From Chelativorans alearensis (GTDB lineage Bacteria; Pseudomonadota; Alphaproteobacteria; Rhizobiales; Rhizobiaceae): 64,000 bases of DNA. Shown here in pieces: positions 57,454 to 64,000 of the stretch (position 1 is its first letter; every line of letters begins with the position of its first letter). Position numbers and translations under genes: made by a program. The stretch covers positions 124,001-188,000 of the forward strand of contig NZ_WQNI01000002.1 of assembly GCF_010993735.1 (NCBI RefSeq), in the 5' to 3' direction. The notes below the pieces were generated by a model, which was not told the origin of the DNA, did no database searches, and worked only from the letters and a program-made list of their open reading frames with translations.

Positions 57454-58361
57454 TGACTCAAAGCGAAACCAACCGGCTGCGAGAGATCGAGGTGTTCGTG
57501 CAGGTGGTGGAGGCGCAGGGCTTTTCCGCGGCGGCACGGCGCCTGCGGATGACGCCGTCGGCCGTCAGCAAGCTGATCGCGCGGCTCGAAGAGCGGCTTG
57601 GCGTATCGCTCGTCCGGCGCTCCACGCGACGCCTGCAGGTGACGCCGGAAGGCGCGGCTTTCTACGAGGCCGGCATGCGCATTCTGAGCGAGGTCGCGGC
57701 GGCGGAACGGGAGGCGGCGGCAGGGGCAGCGCCGCGTGGGCGCCTGCGCGTCAACAGCAACGTCCCCTTCGGGCATCACTGGCTGATCCCCCTCCTGCCG
57801 AAGTTTCAGACGCTTTATCCAGACGTGGCGGTCGACATCGCTTTGACGGACCGTGTGGTCGACCTGATCGAGGAGCGGGCTGATCTGGCCATCCGCACCG
57901 GGCCGCTGAAGGCGCCCAACCTGATCGCGCGCAAGCTCATTCAGACCCCAATGTCCGTCGTGGCGGCACCATCCTATCTCCATGCGCACGGGACGCCTCG
58001 GAAGCCTGCCGACCTTGAGAGGCACAGGCTGCTGGGGTTCTGCTTTTCGCGCATTTTCGAGGGCTGGCCTTTCCTCGACGAGGAGGGGAGGCCGATCGTC
58101 GTCCAGCCGAGCGGCGGCTCGTTGATCAGCGATGGCGAGGCCATGCGTCTTGCCGCGCTCGCCGGAGCCGGAATCGCGCGCCTGGCCCATTGGCACCTAC
58201 GGGCCGATATCGAGGCCGGACGGCTGGTGCCGCTTCTGGAGGACTACAATCCGGGCGACGAGGAAACCTTCTATGCCGTCTATGTCGGCCATGGACGGTA
58301 TCTGCCGGCGCGGGTGCGGGCGTTCCTGGACTTCCTGGTGGAAGAGATCAATCTCGATTGA
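57441..58361 (+). CDS. LysR-family transcriptional regulator
   Basis: The ~306-residue protein has an N-terminal helix-turn-helix (REIEVFVQVVEAQGFSAAARRLRMTPSAVSKLIARLEERLGVSL) and a substrate-binding domain (LRVNSNVPFGHHWLIPLLPKF, RADLAIRTGPL, GEAMRLAALAGAGIARLAHW). It probably regulates the divergent MFS-AKR pair and itself. Starts at 57429, 57441 and 57453 are all possible; none has a well-spaced ribosome site. Confidence 0.93.
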   Translation: MSSQMTQSETNRLREIEVFVQVVEAQGFSAAARRLRMTPSAVSKLIARLEERLGVSLVRRSTRRLQVTPEGAAFYEAGMRILSEVAAAEREAAAGAAPRGRLRVNSNVPFGHHWLIPLLPKFQTLYPDVAVDIALTDRVVDLIEERADLAIRTGPLKAPNLIARKLIQTPMSVVAAPSYLHAHGTPRKPADLERHRLLGFCFSRIFEGWPFLDEEGRPIVVQPSGGSLISDGEAMRLAALAGAGIARLAHWHLRADIEAGRLVPLLEDYNPGDEETFYAVYVGHGRYLPARVRAFLDFLVEEINLD

Positions 58362-58385
58362 GGCGTTTTGGACGCAAGCGGCATT

Positions 58386-58766
58386 TTAGCCGACGATGTG
58401 TGCCAGCACCGCAAAGGCGAGCATGCCGAATGCCACCGCCGCGAGCGGGAGCAGTATCTCCACCGTCGCGATATAGCCCTTGACCGGCTTGTCGGCGACG
58501 TCGACGTAGGTTTTCGCCCAGCGCTCGAAGCTGTCTCTTTTTGCCGGGCGTGCCGAGGGATGTTGCCTCCGGAGGCGGCCGGCTGTCGAAGCAAGGCCGA
58601 CGCAGAATGCGAGGAATGCCGTTACGACGAACAGCAGATAATCGGTATATTCCCGCCCCGAGAAACCGTACCAAACGGCCAGCACGTAAAGCGCCGTCAA
58701 ACCGACGACTGCGCGGTAAACGCCGGGGTGAAGGCCGGTGGTGCGTCTGTTTGAAACACGTTTCAT
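58386..58766 (-). CDS. small membrane protein of unknown function
   Basis: The 126-residue protein has three hydrophobic stretches (VYRAVVGLTALYVLAVWYGF, DYLLFVVTAFLAFCVGLAS and TVEILLPLAAVAFGMLAFAVLAHIVG) with a charged middle (RLRRQHPSARPAKRDSFERWAKTY). No domain is recognised. CAAGGAGG precedes the ATG at 58766. It converges with the LysR gene, 24 bp apart. Confidence 0.78.
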   Translation of the reverse strand: MKRVSNRRTTGLHPGVYRAVVGLTALYVLAVWYGFSGREYTDYLLFVVTAFLAFCVGLASTAGRLRRQHPSARPAKRDSFERWAKTYVDVADKPVKGYIATVEILLPLAAVAFGMLAFAVLAHIVG

Positions 58767-58890
58767 CGTGTCCTCCTTGGCCAAGGCCAGGAAGCCCACA
58801 CGCCGGATAGCTTGTGGGCTAACCGGCCGATGACAAGAATCTGGGACTGCGGCGCCCGGCGTGCATGGGACAGAGTGACGCGAAACGCTG

Positions 58891-59562
58891 CTATCTTTTG
58901 ACGCGGCTGCCGAAGATGGCCGTGCCGACACGGACGGCGGTGGCCCCGAAGGCGATCGCCGTCTCGTAGTCGGCCGACATGCCCATTGAGAGCTTTTCGA
59001 CACCGGCCTCGCAGGCGAGGTTTTCCAGCAATGCGAAATGGGGGCCGGGGTTCTCGTCGATGGGTGGGATGCACATCAGGCCCTCGATTTCCAGGCCGTG
59101 CACATTGCGGCAGCGGGCGACGAAGGCTGCGGTCTCGCGTGGGTCTATGCCGGCCTTCTGCTCCTCGAGGCCGGTGTTGACCTGGACATAGAGGCGCGGG
59201 TGGCGGCCTTGCCTGGCCGTCTCGGAGGCGAGGGTGGCGGCGATCTTTTCGCGGTCGACCGTCTCGATCACGTCGAACAGAGCCACGGCCTCCCTGGCCT
59301 TGTTGGACTGCAAGGGGCCGATCAGGTGCAACTCGATGTCGGGGAAAGCCTCCTTGAGAGCCGGCCATTTGCTTAAAGCTTCCTGCACGCGGTTTTCGCC
59401 GAAGACGCGCTGGCCGGCCTCGATCGCCGGGCGAATCCGCTCGACGGGGAAGGTTTTCGACACGGCGACGAGCGTCACGTCTTCCGGCGGGCGGGAGGCG
59501 GCGCGGGCGGCCTCGGCTATTTTTTCGCGGACGGTGCGGAGGTTGTGAGCGGCGTCGGTCAT
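58891..59562 (-). CDS. yggS: YggS/PROSC family pyridoxal-phosphate homeostasis protein
   Basis: The 223-residue protein has DVTLVAVSKTFPVERIRPAIEAGQRVFGENRVQEA with the PLP lysine in AVSKT, LHLIGPLQSNKAREAV, GLMCIPPIDENPGPHF and SMGMSADYETAIAFGATAVRVGTAIFG. It binds PLP and keeps vitamin B6 pools balanced. The ATG at 59562 is right; the frame is open upstream into the 122-bp element copy B but without homology. Confidence 0.96.
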   Translation of the reverse strand: MTDAAHNLRTVREKIAEAARAASRPPEDVTLVAVSKTFPVERIRPAIEAGQRVFGENRVQEALSKWPALKEAFPDIELHLIGPLQSNKAREAVALFDVIETVDREKIAATLASETARQGRHPRLYVQVNTGLEEQKAGIDPRETAAFVARCRNVHGLEIEGLMCIPPIDENPGPHFALLENLACEAGVEKLSMGMSADYETAIAFGATAVRVGTAIFGSRVKR

Positions 59563-59607
59563 GGTGGATTCAGAAAGGTCTTCGGGTCTCGTCGCGGGCG
59601 GGAACGA

Positions 59608-59729
59608 CCAGTGGTGCGATCCTGACAGATGGTCCCCATCTGCCAGGACAAATCGCCCCACCAGATTAATAGCTTGTGGGCTGACTTCTCCAAACAGACG
59701 GGTACCATCTGTTTGGGTCAGACCACTAG
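59608..59729. mobile_element. 122-bp MITE-like element, copy B
   Basis: It has the same length and layout as copy A at 54954-55075 and the same orientation, with about eight to ten substitutions. Some break the internal stems (CCATCTGCCAGGA, CCAAACAGACGG). The left terminal repeat is CCAGTGGT and the right is ACCACTAG. It lies between yggS and leuS, so it could affect expression of both. Confidence 0.8.
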
Positions 59730-59808
59730 CCGGAGTTGACGGTTGTCGCAAACCGTGGTGAAGGTCCGCCGGAAAATTCTCGTCTCTTACTTACGTGAAA
59801 TACCTGGC

Positions 59809-62424
59809 ATGGCAACCGAACGTTACAATCCGCGCGCATCCGAACCCCGCTGGCAGAAAGCGTGGGAGGAGGCGCGCCTGTTCGAAGCCTCCAACGAGGA
59901 CGAGCGGCCGACCTACTACGTGCTCGAGATGTTTCCCTACCCATCGGGGCGCATCCATATCGGGCACACGCGCAACTACACGATGGGCGACGTGGTGGCG
60001 CGCTACAAGCGGGCAAAGGGCTTCAGCGTGCTGCATCCGATGGGGTGGGACGCCTTCGGCATGCCGGCGGAGAACGCGGCCATACAGAACAAGGTCCATC
60101 CCAAGGAATGGACTTACCAGAACATCGCGGCGATGCGCGGCCAGCTCAAGATGATGGGCCTTTCGCTCGACTGGAGCCGCGAGTTCGCCACGTGCGACGT
60201 GGACTACTACCACCGCCAGCAGATGCTGTTCCTCGACTTCCACGAGAAGGGGCTGGTGACGCGGAAGACCTCGAAGGTGAACTGGGACCCCGTGGACCAG
60301 ACGGTGCTCGCCAACGAGCAGGTGATCGACGGGCGCGGCTGGCGCTCCGGCGCCGAGGTGGAGCAGCGCGAGCTGGCGCAGTGGTTCTTCAAGATCACCG
60401 ACTATTCGGAAGACCTGCTTCAGGCGATCGACGGGCTCGACGAATGGCCGGAGAAGGTGCGGCTGATGCAGCGCAACTGGATCGGCCGGTCCGAGGGGCT
60501 GTCGATCCGCTGGGCGCTGGTCGAGGAGACCGCGCCTAAGAGCGAAAAGGAGCTGGAGGTCTATACGACGCGGCCGGACACCATCTTCGGCGCCTCCTTC
60601 ATGGCCATTGCACCCGACCATCCGCTGGCGAAGAAGGCGGCCGAGGGGAACGCGGAGCTGGCGGCCTTCATCGAGGAATGCCGGCGCATCGGCACGTCGG
60701 CCGCCGCCCTGGAGACGGCGGAGAAGAAGGGTTTCGATACGGGTATCAAGGTGCGCCACCCGTTCGACCCGAAATGGACGCTGCCGGTCTATGTGGCCAA
60801 TTTCGTGCTGATGGAATATGGCACGGGCGCCATCTTCGGCTGTCCGTCGGGCGATCAGCGCGACCTCGACTTCGCCAACAAATACGGCCTGCCGGTTATC
60901 CCGGTGGTGATGCCGGAAGGGGCCGACCCGGCGACCTTCCAGATCACCGAGGAATCCTATTCGGACGACGGCGTGATGCTCAATTCGCGCTTCCTCGACG
61001 GCATGACGAACGATCAGGCCTTCGAGGAGGTGGCGAAGCGGCTGGAAAAGGAGATGCTGGACGGCCGGCCCGTGGGGACGCGCGAGGTGAACTTCCGCCT
61101 GCGCGACTGGGGCGTCTCGCGTCAGCGCTATTGGGGCTGCCCAATCCCCATGATCCATTGCGATGCCTGCGGCGTGGTGCCGGTGCCGAAGGCGGACCTG
61201 CCCGTCAGGTTGCCGGACGATGTGGACTTCGACCGGCCGGGCAATCCGCTCGACCGGCATCCCACCTGGCGGCACGTCAAATGCCCGAAATGCAGGGCGG
61301 ATGCGCGGCGCGAGACGGACACGATGGACACCTTCGTCGATTCGTCCTGGTATTTCATCCGCTTCGCCTCGCCGCACGCGCAGACGCCGACCGAGCGCGA
61401 GGCGGTGAACCGGTGGCTGCCGGTGGACCAGTATATCGGCGGCATCGAGCACGCCATCCTGCATCTGCTCTATTCGCGCTTCTTCACCCGCGCCATGCGG
61501 GCGACCGGGCACCTTGACCTGGACGAGCCGTTCAAGGGCCTGTTCACGCAAGGAATGGTAGTGCACGAGACCTATCGCGCGGCGGACGGGCGCTGGCTGG
61601 CGCCGGGCGAGGTGCGTCTCGAAGGGACGGGCGAAGGGCGCAAGGCCATCGAGATCGCCACCGGCGACGAGGTGGCGATCGGCTCGCTGGAAAAGATGTC
61701 GAAGTCGAAGAAGAACACGGTAAGCCCGGAGGACATTACCGAGTCCTTCGGCGCCGACACGGCGCGCTGGTTCATGCTGTCCGATTCGCCGCCCGACCGC
61801 GACGTGGAATGGACGGACGAAGGGGCGGCGGGCGCGCACCGCTTCGTGCAGCGCGTGTGGCGGCTGGTGAACGAGGCGGCGCCTGCCGTTGCGGATGCTT
61901 CGCCGCGTGCGGCGAAGACAGGGGAGGCCGCCGCTATCTCCAAGCCGGCGCACAAGGCGCTGAAGGCGGTTGGCGAGGATATCGAGCGGCTGGCCTTCAA
62001 CCGCGCGATCGCCCGCATACACGAATTGGTCAACGAGCTTCAGGCGCCGTTCTCCGGCCTGGGCGGGGCCGACGGCGATGCCCGCGCGGCGGCCCGGGAG
62101 GCAGTGGAGATCCTGATCCACCTGGTTGCGCCCTTCATGCCGCATCTGGCGGAGGAGTGCTGGGCGAGGATCGGCGGAAACAGCCTGGTCGCCGCCGGCG
62201 CCTGGCCCGACTACGATGCCGATCTCGTTGTGGACAACGACATCGTGCTGCCGGTGCAGATCAACGGCAAGAAGCGTGGGGATTTGACAATCGCCCGCGA
62301 CGCGGATCAAGCTGCCGTCGAAAAAGCGGTCCTCGGGCTCGATTTCGTGCAGAAGGCGCTGGGCGGCGCCGCTCCGCGCAAGGTGATCGTGGTTCCGCAA
62401 CGAATCGTCAACGTCGTCGCCTGA
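59809..62424 (+). CDS. leuS: leucyl-tRNA synthetase
   Basis: The 871-residue synthetase has the HIGH motif [13 protein letters not shown] (residues 50-53), a CP1 editing domain, two CxxC pairs near residues 450-500, and KMSKS at residues 629-633. A C-terminal domain ends [16 protein letters not shown]. It charges tRNA-Leu and edits isoleucine and methionine. The ATG at 59809 starts [19 protein letters not shown] as in homologues. The lptE gene follows after 11 bp. Confidence 0.98.
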   Translation: MATERYNPRASEPRWQKAWEEARLFEASNEDERPTYYVLEMFPYPSGRIHIGHTRNYTMGDVVARYKRAKGFSVLHPMGWDAFGMPAENAAIQNKVHPKEWTYQNIAAMRGQLKMMGLSLDWSREFATCDVDYYHRQQMLFLDFHEKGLVTRKTSKVNWDPVDQTVLANEQVIDGRGWRSGAEVEQRELAQWFFKITDYSEDLLQAIDGLDEWPEKVRLMQRNWIGRSEGLSIRWALVEETAPKSEKELEVYTTRPDTIFGASFMAIAPDHPLAKKAAEGNAELAAFIEECRRIGTSAAALETAEKKGFDTGIKVRHPFDPKWTLPVYVANFVLMEYGTGAIFGCPSGDQRDLDFANKYGLPVIPVVMPEGADPATFQITEESYSDDGVMLNSRFLDGMTNDQAFEEVAKRLEKEMLDGRPVGTREVNFRLRDWGVSRQRYWGCPIPMIHCDACGVVPVPKADLPVRLPDDVDFDRPGNPLDRHPTWRHVKCPKCRADARRETDTMDTFVDSSWYFIRFASPHAQTPTEREAVNRWLPVDQYIGGIEHAILHLLYSRFFTRAMRATGHLDLDEPFKGLFTQGMVVHETYRAADGRWLAPGEVRLEGTGEGRKAIEIATGDEVAIGSLEKMSKSKKNTVSPEDITESFGADTARWFMLSDSPPDRDVEWTDEGAAGAHRFVQRVWRLVNEAAPAVADASPRAAKTGEAAAISKPAHKALKAVGEDIERLAFNRAIARIHELVNELQAPFSGLGGADGDARAAAREAVEILIHLVAPFMPHLAEECWARIGGNSLVAAGAWPDYDADLVVDNDIVLPVQINGKKRGDLTIARDADQAAVEKAVLGLDFVQKALGGAAPRKVIVVPQRIVNVVA

Positions 62425-62435
62425 GGGGTAAGCCC

Positions 62436-62978
62436 GTGAACGCCACCATCCGCGCTCTGGCCCTGGCCGGCTCAGGCCTCCTGCTGATGATCGCCGCCGG
62501 CTGCACGGTGCGGCCGATGCTGGCCGAGTATACACCCGGCACGGCGGGGCAGGAGGCGGTCGCGGAGCTCAACTCCATTTCCGTGGCGCCTGTCTCCACG
62601 CGTTTTGCCCAACAGGTGCGCAATCATCTCGTTTTCCTGCTTCATGGCGGGGCCAGCGAGCCGGCGAAGCCCGAATACAAGCTCGACCTCACGGTAGCCC
62701 GCGGCGTCGGCTCGTCCGTGCAGATCCAGCGCGGAAGCGAGAACGAACCGACCGCCGGCACAGTCACCCTGACGGGGCGATACCGCATCACCGACAGTGT
62801 GACCGGCAAGGAGGTGGGCAACGGAACGCAACGTGTGAACGCCTTCTTCGACCGTCCGCCCCAGGAATTCGCCGTGCTGCGCGCCCAGCGCGACGCGGAG
62901 GACCGGGCCGCGCGGGAGTTGGCGGAATTTATCCACCTTGCCGTGGCCCAGGATCTGGCAAGGCTGGACGTGCGCTAG
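62436..62978 (+). CDS. lptE: LPS-assembly lipoprotein LptE
   Basis: The 180-residue product starts with GTG and has a lipoprotein signal ending LMIAAGC. The mature part contains VAPVSTRFAQQVRNHLVFLLHGG and a later beta-rich region with VTLTGRYRITDSVTGKEV. Position right after leuS is the usual place for lptE. It plugs LptD in the outer membrane. The next gene in most relatives is holA; here it is an acyltransferase. Confidence 0.9.
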   Translation: MNATIRALALAGSGLLLMIAAGCTVRPMLAEYTPGTAGQEAVAELNSISVAPVSTRFAQQVRNHLVFLLHGGASEPAKPEYKLDLTVARGVGSSVQIQRGSENEPTAGTVTLTGRYRITDSVTGKEVGNGTQRVNAFFDRPPQEFAVLRAQRDAEDRAARELAEFIHLAVAQDLARLDVR

Positions 62979-63102
62979 GCGGGCTGTGCTATGATGCCAT
63001 CATGGCTTCAGGAAACCACATCATGTCCGCTTGTAATCGGTAGGGTCGTCATTGCGTCGTCATAGTTTTCGGTGAAACAGCCGCTAACGGAGTGCTTCGC
63101 TT

Positions 63103-64000
63103 ATGGATTTTCACACGACGCTCATGTCGGTCGCCGGAGTGCTGGGAAATCGTGTGCTCAAGCGTGACGCGCTCGCCGCAAAAGAGGCTCCGCATATCGT
63201 CGACCAGCTCATTGCGGAGCGCACCACCCATCTTTCACGGCATCCCCTGTGGCCGGTGGCGCGGCCGCTGCTCTACCGCTACTTCCATTACCGGCAGGCG
63301 CTGGCCATGGCCGACGAGATCGCCGAGCTTTCCGGCTGGGACGCTTTCACCTATATCAGCACGTTGCTTTCGCTGAATGTCTCCGCCCATGGCACGGAGA
63401 ACATCCCGGCGACGGGCGGGTTCATCCTAGCGCCGACGCACCCCACGGGCATTGCAGACGGCATCGCCGTCTTCGACCTGATGAAAGAGCGGCGGCCGGA
63501 TCTGGCCATCTTCGCCAATCGAGATGCATTGCGCGTCAATCCGCGCTTCCGCGATCTTATTATCCCGGTGGAATGGCGCCCTGGCGTGAAATCCCACGCC
63601 AAGAGCCGCGATACGCTGGAGATGACGGCGAAGTCCTTCGCCGAGGCCAAGGCCATCGTGCTGTTTCCGGCCGGTCGCATCGCCTATTGGAACGAGGACA
63701 AGCTGACCGAGCGGCCCTGGCAGCCCTCGGTGGTGGCGCTGGCGCGGCGGTACGAGGTGCCGGTAATCCCGGTCAACATCACGGCACGCAATTCGGGCCT
63801 GTTCTATCTCTTGTCCAAATACTCGGCGGAGCTGCGCGACATGACGCTGTTCCACGAGCTTCTGAACAAGAAGGGCCGCGATTTTCACATGACCATCGGC
63901 AAGCCGATCGCACCGGATCTGCTGGATGGCGAGCCGGCGGATGTCGCCGCGGCGCTTCAGGCGCATGCGCTTACCCGGCTGGCGGAGAACCCGGCGGTGG
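63103..64000 (+). CDS. PlsC-type acyltransferase, cut by window edge
   Basis: The frame reads 299 codons to the edge. After an N-terminal helical part (LSRHPLWPVARPLLYRYFHYRQALAMADEI), the acyltransferase core shows GGFILAPTHPTGIADG and AIVLFPAGRIAYW. The first block has five residues between His and Asp where the PlsC family usually has four. It may acylate lysophosphatidate or a related lipid. A CGGAG lies before the ATG at 63103, and the gene is 125 bp after lptE. Confidence 0.82.
   Translation, partial: MDFHTTLMSVAGVLGNRVLKRDALAAKEAPHIVDQLIAERTTHLSRHPLWPVARPLLYRYFHYRQALAMADEIAELSGWDAFTYISTLLSLNVSAHGTENIPATGGFILAPTHPTGIADGIAVFDLMKERRPDLAIFANRDALRVNPRFRDLIIPVEWRPGVKSHAKSRDTLEMTAKSFAEAKAIVLFPAGRIAYWNEDKLTERPWQPSVVALARRYEVPVIPVNITARNSGLFYLLSKYSAELRDMTLFHELLNKKGRDFHMTIGKPIAPDLLDGEPADVAAALQAHALTRLAENPAV

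Overview
The window is a 64 kb stretch of GC-rich alphaproteobacterial chromosome. Gene content and gene order point to Hyphomicrobiales (Rhizobiales), most likely the Phyllobacteriaceae/Mesorhizobium neighbourhood. Pointers are the tesB - glnK-amtB - ftsK-lolA-xthA order, a ~1600-residue NAD-glutamate dehydrogenase, DUF2794, DUF1223, Usg and SdhAF4 proteins, and several copies of RIME-like intergenic palindromes. Both ends cut genes: a DUF1232 protein on the left and a PlsC-type acyltransferase on the right. No rRNA, tRNA, CRISPR, integrase, transposase or phage gene was seen.

Layout. 1-8 kb: pterin dehydratase, a small phosphatase, an RNA ligase-like phosphodiesterase, a TesA-like esterase divergent from a YbbA/YbbP-like ABC exporter, a Bax-inhibitor membrane protein and an acetyltransferase. 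8-16 kb: DUF2794, DUF1223, exonuclease III, LolA, FtsK, and the glnK-amtB ammonium operon behind a good sigma-54 promoter. 16-25 kb: thioesterase, UbiH-type hydroxylase, OsmC, leucine dehydrogenase, a frameshifted DUF302 gene, MsrA, and the sdhCDAB operon. 25-35 kb: small secreted and membrane proteins, a cNMP-binding protein, an OmpR-type response regulator divergent from an L,D-transpeptidase, giant GDH and a UMF1-type transporter. 35-42 kb: purH, a heparinase-like protein, rsmB, htpX and SdhAF4. 42-47 kb: ferredoxin-NADP reductase and a hydantoinase/oxoprolinase pair. 46.7-47.6 kb is a repeat-rich non-coding gap. 47-54 kb: rpsP, a decayed acetyltransferase, chorismate mutase, ffh, an SH3 protein, a lytic transglycosylase, a 22-codon mini-gene with an extreme Shine-Dalgarno, and acs. 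54-60 kb: usg, then two copies of a 122-bp palindromic element bracketing an aldo-keto reductase, an MFS transporter, a LysR regulator, a small membrane protein and YggS. 60-64 kb: leuS, lptE and the acyltransferase.

The genes are mostly housekeeping: TCA cycle and acetate activation (sdh, acs), nitrogen (glnK-amtB, GDH, leucine dehydrogenase), envelope (LolA, LptE, transpeptidase, transglycosylase) and protein synthesis or targeting (leuS, rpsP, ffh, rsmB). I found no defence island or new multigene system. The best leads are small: the 122-bp element, the mini-gene after acs, an unassigned terminator near 8.3 kb, and two decayed genes.
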